Notes: generated from the sequence alone by a model not told the origin. 64,000 nucleotides of DNA from Eucommia ulmoides (GCA_016647705.1 JAENRU010000432.1:372001-436000); one strand, 5' to 3'. Positions 11,875 through 32,897 are shown, counted from the stretch's first letter. Numbers and translations are program-made.

Positions 11875-13036
11875 ATCAAGAAAACAAACAATTCAACTGA
11901 TTTACAGCCAGAAATCTTCGTTCCATTCACCAATCTCAGCAATTTCTAATCAAATCTCCCGAGAAAAAAAAAAATGCAACGTGCTCGAGCAAATCAAAAT
12001 CTTCAGAAACAAAAATGGAGGACAAAATCACAGTAAACAAACAAGTTTCCAGTAGAAGAAATCGATTCACGGACTTATGCATAAGCAAAACTGCAAAATC
12101 AAATCTCTCTCCAGCACTGCATATGGTCCAACAATGCAACCGTCGTTTATGAGGTCAAACACGGCAGTGATTACCGAAGCGTTTAAAGTTTTCTTTTGGA
12201 GTTTAATATTTATATATTCATATATCGATGAAATGACTAAAATAGCCCTGGTGGCATAAAATTTAGAGTAAGATAGATTTTCCGTATTTAAAGACATTAT
12301 ATCGATTTTTAAATTTATATATTTATATATATATATCGGAAACTAAAATAATACAAAATCTAATTAAATTCAACCGCTTTCTGCGAAATTTTTAAACTAT
12401 AAATTTTCTTTTTAAATATTTCCTCAGATCATCTCAATCATCAATTGTCCTCAAATCGTTAATTAAAAAAATATTTTAGAAAAACATTATGATTTATAAT
12501 AAACTAGGGATACTCCGTAGCTAAAGTCACCTTATAAATTTAGATAGAAAAAAAAGGGACTGTATCAGAACTTTGAGGTCAGTGGAGCGGTAGATTTAAA
12601 TGGAAGAAAAATTGGTGGTTAAGACGTGTAGAGAAGTAGGGATATGCAGCCAACCCGCACTGCAATAAACCCATCCAAGAGTCAGGAACCCGCGCAATGA
12701 GTGGGGTGATTCGCAGGTATCTGTTTCTTGAACTAAGGGAGACTGGCGAAAAGAAGTTTGATGTGAATAGCGAGAAATTGTAGAAATTTTAGGAGATGTA
12801 ATATTTTTTAACCCAATTTCTAGTTTTGTTGGATTATGGATCAGATCGAGTCTACTCATGGATCTACCACGTGAGTCCAAAATTTCATGACCAGTTACCA
12901 TGTGAATACTCTTGATCTTGAAAAACATGTTTATTCGATAAACATCCATCGAAAATGACACAACTTTTCGGGATCTCTTTATAAATATGCATTGAGACAT
13001 TTAAATTATCTAAACCTACTGAATTACAGAAAATTC
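11875..13036. other. Spacer upstream of the glycoprotein-family exon
   Basis: Presumed 5' UTR and promoter of the exon at 11752-11874 followed by AT-rich spacer. A 134-codon frame on the minus strand (12596-13000) has no recognisable family and is treated as chance. Nothing else is visible. Confidence 0.3.
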
Positions 13037-13492
13037 AGGTGGCCTGTTGTGTTTGGATAAGAGATTTTTTTTTTTTGGAGGGGGGGGGGGGGGAGATTTG
13101 ATTTGGGTAAAGGATTTTAAGAGTCTCTTTTTGACAAATATCTTGTTTGGCTATTTATGAGAAATGATTTGTAAAATTCTTTCAATTAAAAAATAGTAGT
13201 GAATGAGAGATATGGAAATCCTTTCAAATTAGGTGTCATTTACAAATTTCTCCAATGAGGAATTTTAGATCCGACAGCCGCCTTCGGCCGCCGCCGACAG
13301 CTGACCACCTCCACCGGCCGACCGTCGACCACCACTGCCACAGGCCGCCAGGCGCCAACTGCCTCCGTTTGCTAACCATTGCCGCCTACTGCTGTTGTTG
13401 TCCACCGTCACTGACCCCCACAGTGGTGATGATGGTCATCCCTTCATTAACAAATCTTTTAAATTTGTCAAATCTCATACCCAAACGCAACT
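13037..13492. mobile_element. MITE-like TIR element
   Basis: The left end reads GTTGTGTTTGGATAAGAGAT and the reverse complement of the right reads GTTGCGTTTGGGTATGAGAT. About 455 bp long; the interior has a 16-guanine run at 13079 and a GC-rich CCG-repeat segment (13265-13440). No coding potential beyond short proline/arginine-type frames from the CCG repeat. Ends of this type suit a hAT- or Harbinger-like MITE. Confidence 0.6.
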
Positions 13493-14019
13493 TCACTTTT
13501 TTCTTTTTTTTTTGGTTATGTTAATAAGGGTAATTTTGTCATTAGAAGAAAACCAATACTATTTAAAAGGCATTTTAAAAGTTTAATGTAATTATATCTC
13601 TATTGTTTTTACCAAGAACCTTTGGTTGTGTCGAAAAAGTCCCCCACGTGCGGTTTATTCCCCTTTTCCCAATGGATTTCGTGCGCACCCGCTGCGTAAG
13701 ATTGGCCCTACCATGAAAGTTCCCCCCTTTTCCCACCACTCGAGGCTAACATGCACGGTTGGTTCATCAAATTTCCCACATAATTAGCATTAAAATTATA
13801 ATTTGTTATTTGTTATTTTATGTTTCATTAAAATAATAATTCAAAATATATTCTTTCATATTCAATAAATTACTTTCCATGAATTAATAATGATGTGGGG
13901 GTAAATTAGCATCGTCGTCTATGTGCTACGAGAAGGCTCACGGCTAAATCTACGTGACAGGTTATCTAAATCTGTTAAAAAATCTAAAATCCGCCTTTCA
14001 TATATTTGAGATAATTACA

Positions 14020-16000
14020 ATGGGAATTCGTCTTTCATATATTTAACATTTGAGATAAGCGGATGTTAAAATTCAAAATTCTACGATTTCGAGTTTTTCA
14101 TAAAAGTAACATAATCAGAATTGTTTCGATCAATTTATAACCTTTCAAAATTTCACAATTTTTAGTTTTTGATCAATCGCTTCGTTATAGCATTGAAAAA
14201 AAAAAGATTTTGAGTATTTCATAAAAGCTGTAAAATCTAATTTTTTCGGTGAGATAATCTTTCAAAATTTCACGATTTTGAGTTTTTGATCAATTGCTTC
14301 ATTTACTCTAAAAAATGAGCTATAACCTTGTATAATTCCATGATTTTGAGTTTTTTTTTTTTTTTTTTTTTAATAAAAGTAGCAAAATCAACTTTTTCGG
14401 TGAATTATAGTCTTTCAAAACTTTACAACATTGAGTTTTTTACCAAATGCTTCTATTACTCTATAAAATTATACTGTGGCATAATATTTGCGAAATCCAA
14501 TTTTTTTAAGCTATAACATTGACAATCTCCACGATTTTTTAGTTATTTTATACATATAGCGAAATCAAGTTTCATATTAGCTTATAGCCTCTCAAAATTT
14601 TACGATTTTAATTTTTTTTATCAATTTCTTTGTTAACTATATGGACTGATATTTTGTCATAAAAGTAGTGAAATCATGTTTGTTTGTTTTTTTCGTGAGC
14701 TTTAGTCTTGCAAAAATTTTACATTTTTTTATTTTCTAGTAAAAGTAGCAAATACGAATATTTTTGGTGAGATAAAATCTTTCAAAATTTCATAGTTTTT
14801 AGTTTTTAATCAATTGTTTTCGTTACTCTATAAAATGATAATGCGGCATAAAAGTAGCAAAATCGAATTTTATTTTTATTGTTTACGATGATGAGAGAAT
14901 CTTTTACGATAATTTAGACATTTGTAAAGAAGATCCATTGAAGCACTAGTGAACAAATGTGCTTTCGTTCAAGTGTGAGGGACTACAAGATGAAGAGATA
15001 AACCTAAGAAGATCTGGGATGAGACTATTAGAATTGATGATATGATATTAAACTTAACCGAAGGAATAACCCTTGATCGATTAAGCGAATTCATGTATCT
15101 GACCCCACTTAAAAGGAAACAAAAGCTCAGTTGTTATTGTAATCTTTCAAAATTTTACGATTTTATAAGGGGGTTTTTTTTTATTATTTTAAAAGTAGGA
15201 ATTTTTTTTTCCCGGTGAGGTATAATTTTTTAAAATTTCACGATTTTAATTTTTTAACCAATTACTTCTATTACTTTATAAAATGATATTATGAAATAAA
15301 ACTAGAGAAACGAATTTTTTTGTGAGCTAAAATCTTACAAAATTCCACTATTTTCAAAAAAAAATTCAAAATAGTGAAATTGAAATTTTTTGCATGAGTT
15401 ATAGCCGCACGATTTTAAATTTTTTATCAATTGCTCTCTCTACTATATAAAATGATGTTGTGACACAAACGTAGTGAAATCGTGTTTTTTGATGAGCTAT
15501 ACCTTTGCAAATTTCTATGGTTTTTAGTTTTGTTTTTTTTTTTTTTAAATGAAAATAGCAATTTTTTTATTATTTATTTATTTTATTTTTTTAAACATAA
15601 CCTTTTAAAATTTCATGATTTTGAATTTTTTTATCAATTAATTCCTTTATAAATGATATCGTGGCTTAAAAATAGTAAAATCAAATGTTTTGTGCGCCAT
15701 ATCCTTGAAAAATTGTAAATTTTTTCATAAAGGTAGCAAAAACTGATTTTTCGATGAATTATAACTTTTTCAAAATCTCTCGATTTTAAATTTGTGATCT
15801 CTATAAAATAATGTGGTGGAATAAAAGTTTGGGAATCGAATTCTTTCGTCAGCTCTAGCCTTATAAAATTTCACAAATTCGATTTTTTGATAAATTATTT
15901 ATGACATAGATTTTTTGATCGATTGCTTATAAAATAATATTATGGCATAAGAGTTTTGAAATCTTCTTCTTCTTCTTCTTCTTTTCTTCTTTTTCTTTCT

Positions 16001-16033
<33 letters not shown>

Positions 16034-16470
16034 ACCTATAACCTTACAAAATTTCAAGATTTAGATTTTTTTTTTTAAATAACAAAATTGATTTTTTTTT
16101 TCCGATGAAACATAATCTTTCGAAATTTCATGATTTTAAATTTCTTTTCAATTGTTTCTTTATTTTTATAAAACAATATTGTGAGAGAAAAATAGCAAAA
16201 TTTATGAACCATAGCCTTAAAAAATCCACGATTTTGAATTTATCATAAAATAGTGAAATCTGGTCATCTGGTTTTTTGTGAGCTCTAATCTTTTACAATT
16301 TTGAATTTTTGATCAATTGCTTCTATTGCTCTATAAAATAATATATATCGTGTAAAATTTCACAATTTCAAGTTTCCATACAAATAGTGAAATCAGATTC
16401 TCGTCTTTAAAAATTTCACGATTTTTATTTTTTTCCAGTTAAATTTTTTCATTTCGAATTGCACAAAAAA
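14020..16470. repeat. Degenerate AT-rich satellite, about 100-150 bp period
   Basis: A phrase like CAAAATTTCACGATTTTGAG, then TTTTTGATCAATTGCTTC, then an AAAATGATATTGTGGCATAA-type block and AAAAGTAGCAAAATC recurs some 20 times with heavy divergence and variable spacing. An insertion of non-repeat sequence sits at about 14890-15135. Long poly-T and (CTT)n tracts occur (15960-16033). There is no coding potential. An old decayed tandem array. Confidence 0.75.
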
Positions 16471-16630
16471 TGTAGCCTCTCATTATTGTAATCAAGACTT
16501 TATTAGCACCTTATAAGTAAGAGTTAATTGACATTATTCCCACACAAAAAAAAAAAAAAACAAGGAAAAAACTCCATTTCAAATTAACACAACCAAAAAC
16601 AAACCTTCCTCAAACCTACCTTACACTCCC

Positions 16631-16755
16631 GGAGCCGTTTAAACCGCCAAGCTCTTCAATTCGATCTCAAACACGAACCTTCCCCTCCCGGAGTCGTTTA
16701 AACCGCCAAGCTCTTCGACGCAATCTCAAACACATTCTCCGAGAGTCCATTGGCG
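16631..16755. repeat. 62-bp tandem duplication over a stop-codon region
   Basis: Two adjacent copies share the blocks GTTTAAACCGCCAAGCTCTT and ATCTCAAACAC. The right copy contains the end of the terminal exon at 16698-16778, so the last ten or so codons and the stop have been duplicated just downstream of the real end. Confidence 0.7.
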
Positions 16756-16778
16756 GACACGATCATCTCCAACTGCGC
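16698..16778 (-). CDS. Terminal exon of an unidentified gene (partial)
   Basis: After a pyrimidine tract and acceptor (TTTTACAG at 16786-16779) the frame reads [20 protein letters not shown] then SKSLAV and a TAA stop at 16700-16698. The other two frames stop early. The amphipathic composition and the clean acceptor look like the C-terminal exon of a real protein, but I do not recognise the family. Upstream exons would lie to the right of 16778 and are replaced by SD2 copy 2 after about 184 bp, so this is a severed gene end. Confidence 0.4.
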   Translation of the reverse strand, partial: AQLEMIVSANGLSENVFEIASKSLAV

Positions 16779-16962
16779 CTGTAAAAAAATATTTTTCACA
16801 AATACCGAATATTATAAACACACACTAGCATATACCAGGTTAATATCTTACAATTAGTTCAAATACATCGATCATGAAAAACCATTTTGTTGAGAGTATG
16901 TATCATTAGATGGTCAAAAAAATCTCAAATGTAACAAGTCCTGATTTATAAAATATATATAT

Positions 16963-17527
16963 ATATTGGGGGGAGGTGGGGGATGTTTGGGGGGCCCGCA
17001 AGGGTTGGGGGTGGGTTGGGTTTTGGTGTCAGGGGCTTGCAGTTTACAAACAGGCGGTTTCCCGGCCGGTTGTATAAGAAAAACAATACCGGCCGTTTCA
17101 CGGCCAGTTTTAAAAAAGACAATGAAAAAAAAATAATAAAATTTGAATCCGGCCGTAGTAAAATCGGTTAGACCCATTTTCATATTAAAGTTAGAAATGA
17201 ACTCATATCTCGGTGATTTTATATCTTTTAAGACTGACAAATGTAAGCAACTCTAGGTTACATATACATATATGTAAGCCATCTAGGATTTTTGTGCGCA
17301 CAAGAATTTTAATTCAATGGATACAAAAGAGAAAAGGGTAATATTGCAAGTGGTCCTCGAAGTTTGGTAGTCTGCCAAATTCATCCTTAAAAGTTTCAGT
17401 ATTAGTCAAGGTCTGTCTTTTTTTCCAATTACAGACTTACAGTGCCTTCGGACATTTTTATTTTGAGCATTGTTTGGAATAAAGATTTAAATATTTTAAT
17501 TTCAAATATTTCAATTTAACTGGTGAA

Positions 17528-17565
<38 letters not shown>

Positions 17566-19212
17566 CGTCACCGGTTCAACCACGGTTCGCCTACCAGTTG
17601 AACCGATGACTTTTCCAGTTCGACGTCCGTTCTGGTTTTAAAAACATTGGATCACTGTGACAGGGTGTTGGTGACCGACGGGTGGTGGTGATCGGAGGGG
17701 TGGTAGTAGGAATAATTTTACGGGAGTGAATAAGAATCAACATTTTTTTTTGTTTCTCATATTCTTTAGGAATTCAAGAAATATTCCCAAAATTTTGAAA
17801 ACAAAATTGTATGTACCAAACGCGTTTCTGTACATTAATACCAAAATTTTAGGAACGTGAACATAAATTAGGGAACAAAAACACTAACCAAATGGGGCCT
17901 TAATGTTTCTGTTTTTCTGGTTCTACTCCCAATAAAATTGTACGAAAATCTGTTTCCATTCTGTAGTAGTCTAAGAACAAAATCGTCTTTGCTAACGCTA
18001 ATATTAATTATTATCTTAAAACATCAAATTAATAAGAATGAATTTCAAAATATTATATTAATTAATGAAATTTTATTTATTTATTTTATTGACACAAGTC
18101 ACCCCCTTCTAATTAAGTTTACATGGCGAGAAGTTGCCTCTCACATTTTTCATTAATTGTGGTCTAGAAGTTTGGTGTTTCTATTTATGGACGGAAACAA
18201 CCTTGTTTGTACCTTTACAATTGAATTGCCAATTGACCCTTTCCTACTTCAATTATGGCATTCAGAAATTAGTCACAATCTCAAATTAATTTTGAGATGA
18301 GAAAGGGATAATGATAAAATTTATGACAAATTTAGTGTCGTTTGATAACCGTTTCGTGTCCATCTCATGCAGTGGGATGGGAATGAGATGGAAAAAAATG
18401 ATAATTTTGTTTCTTTCTTGGGAATATAATCGCTTTTTTAAAAGATTCTTTTTTTTTCATTTTTTTTTTTTTTGGAATAGAATAACGTTTAGTAATGATT
18501 TTATCCTAAAAATCAAGAATGAACCCCAAGTCACAATCAGCAATCGAATTCTAAACCACAATCAAGAAATCATCAAATATTCAAACCCTAAACCACAATC
18601 GAAATCGAAATCGAAATCCTAAACCCTAATCGAAATTGAACCCTAAACCCCAATCGAAATCGCTGTTTTCATTTTGAAATCGAAACCAAGTAGACGATGA
18701 ACACGGTTAAAGAAGACGACAACGGTTGAACACGGTTGAAGAAGACGATGAACACAGTTGAAGGTGACGAACATGGTCAAAATCGAAACCCTATAAGCAG
18801 ACCAAATCGATGACGACGGAAGACGCAAAGAAGACGACAACGACGAATGACGATGACAAACGTGACGGATGAAGAAGAAGACGGCAACGATAAACGTGAT
18901 GAATGATGATCATTGAGGACGACGAAGGTGACAAAGGTGATGGAGGTAATGAAGGTGATCGTGGTTTTTTTTTTGTTGTTGGGAATGACTTTTTTTTTTT
19001 GTTCGGAATGGGATGGGAAAAGTTAGAAACAAAAAAAATTTGTTTCTCATTTCTATACAAAAAGTGGGATGGATTCTCATTTGGGAGTGGAATGAGAACG
19101 GAAACAAAAAAGTGAGATGGATTACCAAACGCTATGCCCAAAAATAAACGTATCCCAAAAATATGTCAAAAATCTTATTAGTTTTTAACGTATCCCAGAT
19201 TTTTAGAAAATA

Positions 19213-19244
<32 letters not shown>

Positions 19245-19789
19245 TATTTTTAAATATTTAAAGAGGGTTTTTTTATTTTTTAAAACGCTGATTTTCTCGT
19301 AAATAACTCAAGTCAATTTTAGAAAAAAGAGTCGTCACCTAATACTGAATTTAAATAATAAAGTTCTTTACACAATAATTGTATTTTTTTAAAAAAATTA
19401 CTAACAATGGGTGCTATTTATCTTATTTACCAAACGCGAGTATGTGTTCTAAATCCCGGTGTTTCGAACACCGGGATCAATAATATATATATATTTTTTA
19501 TTATTTTATTGATGTTGGCGTTGTGAACGCGAAGATCAATAATAATTTTTTTTTTTTTTTTTTTTTTCACGGTCAAACGGCATGGGCCGTTTCACAACCA
19601 ACACAAGAGAGAGGAGAGAGACCCAAGTCACCCAAGTGAGGGGCAGGGACTAATTCACTCGTAGGGATTTTTAACACTTTATACCCTAAAGTTAGAATGT
19701 TATTAATAAAGAATTTTTTACACTTTTTTTACACTTTATTAATAAATGATTTTTGACACTTTATTTTTATTTTATTATTTATTCAATTC
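16963..19789. repeat. SD2 copy 2: 2.8-kb near-identical direct repeat
   Basis: Matches 7010-9830. It starts abruptly inside the (AT)n and guanine-run part of the palindrome's right arm, without the rest of the palindrome, and runs on naturally into the complete foldback element at 19360-21784. Contents mirror copy 1: end of the palindrome arm (to about 17260), an (AT)n run (17532-17563), an MITE (18335-19138) and the left arm of the foldback (from 19360). Confidence 0.93.
18335..19138. mobile_element. MITE-like TIR element in SD2 copy 2
   Basis: The same element as at 8382-9184, with the same ends (GTGTCGTTTGATAACC and inverted GGGCATAGCGTTTGGTAATC). Its copies differ only by a thymine-run length change near 18966. 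Confidence 0.55.
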
Positions 19790-21784
19790 AAATAATAAAA
19801 AAAAATCAAAAAAATATTTATTTTATTATTTATTATATCATGAAAATTATTTTTATCAAATTGAATTTTTAGTTGACCGAATGGGATATCTTGTCGACTA
19901 AATTGAATTTGGCCGACCAAATTCAATTTTTAGTCGACTGAATTGAATTTTTGGTCGACCAAATTGAATTTTTGGTTGACACATCCAGTCGATCAAATTC
20001 AATTTTTAGTTGACTAAATTGAATTTTTGGTCAACCGAATGGACATCCTTTAGACCAAATTCAGGATGTCCCATTCAGTGGACCAAATTCAATTTGATCG
20101 ACCAAAAATTCAATTCAGTCAACCAAATTCAATTTGGTCGACAGGATGTCTCATTCGGTCAACCAAAAATTCGATTTGGTCGACCAAAAAATTGAATTTG
20201 GTCGACAGGATGTCCTATTCGGTCGTTCAAAAATTGAATTCGGTCGACCAAATTGAATTTAGTTGACAGGATGTCCCATTCGTTTGTTCAAAAAATTAAT
20301 TCGGTCGTCCAAAAATTGAATTTCGTCGACAGGATGTCTCATTCGGTCGACCAAAAAATTGAATTTGATTGATAGGATGTCTTATTCGGTCAACCAAAAA
20401 TTCAATTCGGTCGACCAAATTCAATTTGGTCGATAGGATGTCTCATTCGGTCATCCAAAAATTGAACTCGGTCGACCAAATTGATTTTGGTCGACAGGAT
20501 GTCCCATTCGGTCATTCGAAAAGTTCCATTCGGTCGTCCAAAAATTGAATTTGGTCGACCAAATTGAATTTGATCGACATGATGTCTCATTCAGTCGACT
20601 AAATTCAATTTTTGAACGACCGAATAAGACATCCCGTCGACCAAATTTAATTTGGTCAACCGAATTGAATTTTTGGACTACTAAATTGAATTTTTGGATG
20701 ACCGAATTGAATTTTTGAACAACTGAATAGGACATTCTGTCGGCCAAATTCAATTTTTTGGTCAACCAAATTCAATTTTTGGACAACCGAATTGAATTTT
20801 TGAACAATCGAATGGGACATCCTGTTGACCAAATTCAAATTTTTGGTCGACCGAATTGAATTTTTTGTTGACCGAATGAGACATCCTATTGACCAAATTG
20901 AATTTGGTCGACCGAATTGAATTTTTGGTCGACCAAATGGGAAATTCTGTCAACCAAATTGAATTTAGTCGACTGAATGGGATATCCTGAATTTGATCTA
21001 CAGGATGTCCTATTCGGTGGACCAAAAATTCAATTCAATCGACAAAAAATTGAATTTTGTTGACCGGATATCCCGACCAAAATGATTCGATTGACCAAAA
21101 ATTCAATTCGGTTGACCAAAAATTCAATTCAGTTAACTAAATATTGAATTTGGTCGACCAAATTCAATTTAGTCGACAGGATGCCCTATTCGGTCAATCA
21201 AAAATTCAATTTAGTAAAAATAATTTTCATGATATAATAAATAATAAAGTAAATATTTTCATCAAAATTTTTTATTACTTGAATTGAATAAATAATAAAA
21301 AAAAAATAAAGTGCCAAAAATCTTTTATTAATATAGTATAAAAAAAAGTGTCAAAATTTTTTTATTAATAACATTCAAACGGTTTAAAGTGTTAAAAATT
21401 TCTATTTGTGAATTAGTACCTGCCCCTCTCTCTCTCTCTCTCTCGGTTGGGTGACTTGGGTCTTTCTCCTCTTTCTCTTGTGTTGGTTGTGAAATGGCCC
21501 ACACCGTTTGACCGGAAAAGCAAAAAAAAAAATATTATTAATGATCCTAGCGTTCACAACGCCGAGATCAATAAAATAATAAAAAAATATATTATTAATC
21601 TCAGAATTGACAACGCCGGGATCATTCAAATAAAAATATATATATATATATATTATTGGTCCCGATGTTCGGAACACCGAGATTTAGTGAACACCGGGAC
21701 ACTCGCGTTGCATTTGGTAAATAAGATGAATAGTACCCGTTGCCAGTAATTTTTTTTAAAATACAATTACTATGTAAAGAACTC
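19360..21784. mobile_element. Mutator-like foldback element with a tandem-repeat core
   Basis: Long inverted arms (about 19360-19862 and 21226-21784) begin with AAGTTCTTTACACAATAATT on the left and, inverted, AGTTCTTTACATAGTAATTG on the right. The flanks carry a near-perfect 9-bp direct repeat, TTAAATAAT (19351-19359) and TTAAATGAT (21785-21793), and the paralogous site near 59965-59975 is uninterrupted. Long TIRs with a 9-bp target duplication are the hallmark of Mutator-like elements. Each arm also carries a smaller hairpin (CCGGTGTTTCGAACACCGG at 19457-19475). The centre is a 1.35-kb array of short repeats with no transposase, so the element is non-autonomous. Its left arm alone is repeated at 9407-9830 by SD2. 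Confidence 0.75.
19863..21225. repeat. Array of short GTCGAC-bearing repeats
   Basis: Dozens of units of about 16-24 bp built from TTCAATTTGGTCGACC and its reverse complement, separated at intervals by variants of GACATCCTGTCGAC or ATGGGACATCC. Units occur in both orientations, and each GGTCGACC is itself a palindrome. The asparagine, serine and phenylalanine-rich frames seen on both strands follow from the repeat. The array is the core of the foldback at 19360-21784; I know no family with this unit. Confidence 0.85.
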
Positions 21785-22198
21785 TTAAATGATGTGCTCG
21801 ATCATTGGATTTTTTTTAAAAATAATTTGAAAATGACTTAAGTAAAATTTTCACTCCAAAAGCACAGTCCAATCAAAATTTCGTTTTAAAAAGGTTCCGT
21901 AGAATTCTCATATGAATTTGTCAATAATCTTGTTAGTTTTGTTTTTTTAATTATTATTATTATTATTATTATTATCATCATTATTATTATTTTCTCTACG
22001 AAAACCTTTTTTTTTTTATATAATTATTTTGTATTTGATTTTTTATTTTATTTTATTCCACGAAAAATTATAATTTTGATAGTCATTTATGTGGTTCGCC
22101 AAAACTTAATTTTGATTTTCTATTTTAAATTCTGAAAAATATAGTAATTTGTAAAATATATTAATAAATGTTTTTTTTTTTTTGGGATCAATAGGGAT

Positions 22199-22625
22199 GG
22201 TTGAATCCCACATCGCTTGTGTTAGCTGATCTTGAATTATATATAAAGCCAAGGGCAATCCTCTTCTTACAAAGCGTCTTTTGAGAGTGAGTTAGGCCCA
22301 TTGAATTTCTACAAGGTATCATAGTCAGGCTTTGTCTGATGTTGGGCGTGTTAAATCCCACATCAATGATGGGCCCCCGAATCCATTTGCAGTGGTTTGT
22401 CAAAGTCTACCATGCGCGTAAGGAGGCGTATTGAATCCCACATTGATGTTAGATCTCCCGATATCCGTTCCCAGAGGTTTGTCAAAGTCCACCCTACACG
22501 TGAAGTGGCATGTTGAATCCCACATTGCCTATGTTACCTGATCTTGAGTTATATATAAAGCCAAGGGCAATCCTCCTCTTACAATGCGTCTTTTGAGAGT
22601 GAGTTAGGCCCATTGAATTTCTACA
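22199..22625 (+). mobile_element. TRIM (miniature LTR retroelement) downstream of gene A
   Basis: Two direct terminal repeats of 115 bp (22199-22313 and 22511-22625; ends TGTTGAATCCC and TTTCTACA) flank about 200 bp with a primer-binding-like GGTATCATAGTCAGG directly after the left one and no coding sequence. The 5-bp target duplication GGGAT is at 22194-22198 and 22626-22630. The interior has its own degenerate 90-bp tandem repeat. An equivalent element sits at the same place beside gene D (60377-60802), so it predates SD3. It looks structurally whole for a TRIM, though it encodes nothing. Confidence 0.8.
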
Positions 22626-22866
22626 GGGATTATCCCAAATTGTGAAATTAAAGTTAATTATAGTATCTCATATCAACCAATTACCACTAAAAATTATGTA
22701 TTTTGGTATAAAAAAAATATATATTTAAAAGCAAGAAAAAATTGATCCAAAAATATTTCTAACTCCACCAAAATAAAATTGGCAACCACAAAATAAATCT
22801 CCAAGAAGAATATATCCACTTGTAAGAGGATCAATACCTTCTGATCTAAAAGATCAATACTGAAAT

Positions 22867-22872
22867 TTTATT
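22867..22872 (-). terminator. Poly(A) signal of gene A
   Basis: AATAAA on the minus strand about 40 nt past the gene A stop codon; the same signal and spacing occur downstream of gene D (near 61078-61083). Confidence 0.5.
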
Positions 22873-22910
22873 CTAATTGATTATTTTTTTTTTATATGAA
22901 AAAAAAAAAT

Positions 22911-32128
<9,218 letters not shown>

Positions 32129-32323
32129 GATCAGATAAACAGCAAAAACAGAGCACAGCACAGAGAAACAAAGGAAGAAGTTTGAAACTGGAATTACACT
32201 CTTTTGCCGTCAGGTTTTGAAGGGGTCAATTGCCATTATTGAAACTGTAAAACTTTTGAATACCAAGTTTCGTGTTTATAAGATTAATTATGACAACGAT
32301 AGGGAGCCAGTAGCGCAAGAAAT

Positions 32324-32680
32324 TGTTGAGTAAATCACACCCAATTGCGGGGTGATTTTTTTTTCAACAAAATGATGGCCCATACAGGTTGAAAAAAGCA
32401 CAAGAGAAACCCCATTTGTGAGGAGATATTAGTGAGTGTCAATTTGTGAAGTTTTTACCCACAAATTGAAAATAATATTTTTGTATATTGTTTAAGTGAT
32501 CTATAAAGTGTGTGGTTTGTAATCCTATTATTTGTTATAGTGGAAGATTTGGCCTATAGGTCCCGTGGTTTTTACCTTCAATTGAGGAGGGTTTTCCACG
32601 CTAAAATCCGGCTGTGTTATTTCTGTTCTATTTTGGTTTGGGAAGGGACTGACAAAATTATCTTGTCATCTTTCCCAACA
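32324..32680 (+). mobile_element. Solo LTR, Ty1/copia type, 196 bp upstream of the gene A start codon
   Basis: A 357-bp insertion starting TGTTGAGTAAATC and ending TTTCCCAACA, flanked by a perfect 5-bp duplication GAAAT (32319-32323 and 32681-32685). The equivalent site near 395-400 in A' is empty. A TATAAAG-like box (about 32505) and a GGGTTTTCCACG segment fit copia LTR layout. No internal region remains, so it is a solo LTR, younger than SD1. It lies in the 5' flank of gene A, in opposite orientation to it. Confidence 0.85.
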
Positions 32681-32897
32681 GAAATTAATCTGGGTATAAA
32701 GAAACAGAAATTTGGGAATAATATGAAGATACTGTTTCTGTTCTGTTCCATGATTTTTTTAGAACAAATTTTGCAAAAACAGAGCATACATCTGAGAACA
32801 AACTCTCTCTCTTTCCTCTATATGCTTCTAAATCTCATCTTCTTCTATCGTCCATTTCGCATTAATTGTTGGACCCTGCGTATTGGAGCTTTTGGAG

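Larger units (their letters stand above)
9831..16962. other. 7.1-kb block enclosed by the SD2 direct repeats
   Basis: Sequence present once in the window, bounded on both sides by the ends of a near-identical 2.8-kb direct repeat. It carries two minus-strand host fragments (exon 1 at 11752-11874 and a terminal exon at 16698-16778), an MITE (13037-13492) and a long degenerate satellite (14020-16470). Both host genes are incomplete, as expected if the block was copied or moved from another locus with breaks inside introns. The range 9831-11751 looks like intron or spacer, with a small LTR-like cassette (TGTTGGGTTTATCCTACATC, from about 10069). Confidence 0.55.

Noticed and set aside
12596-13000. 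134-codon open frame on the minus strand
   Set aside because: No recognisable domain, mixed composition, and no splice or UTR context; most likely chance in the spacer upstream of the glycoprotein-family exon.
20010-21025. Several 60-100-codon frames rich in F, N, S and W
   Set aside because: They are translations of the short GTCGAC array on both strands.
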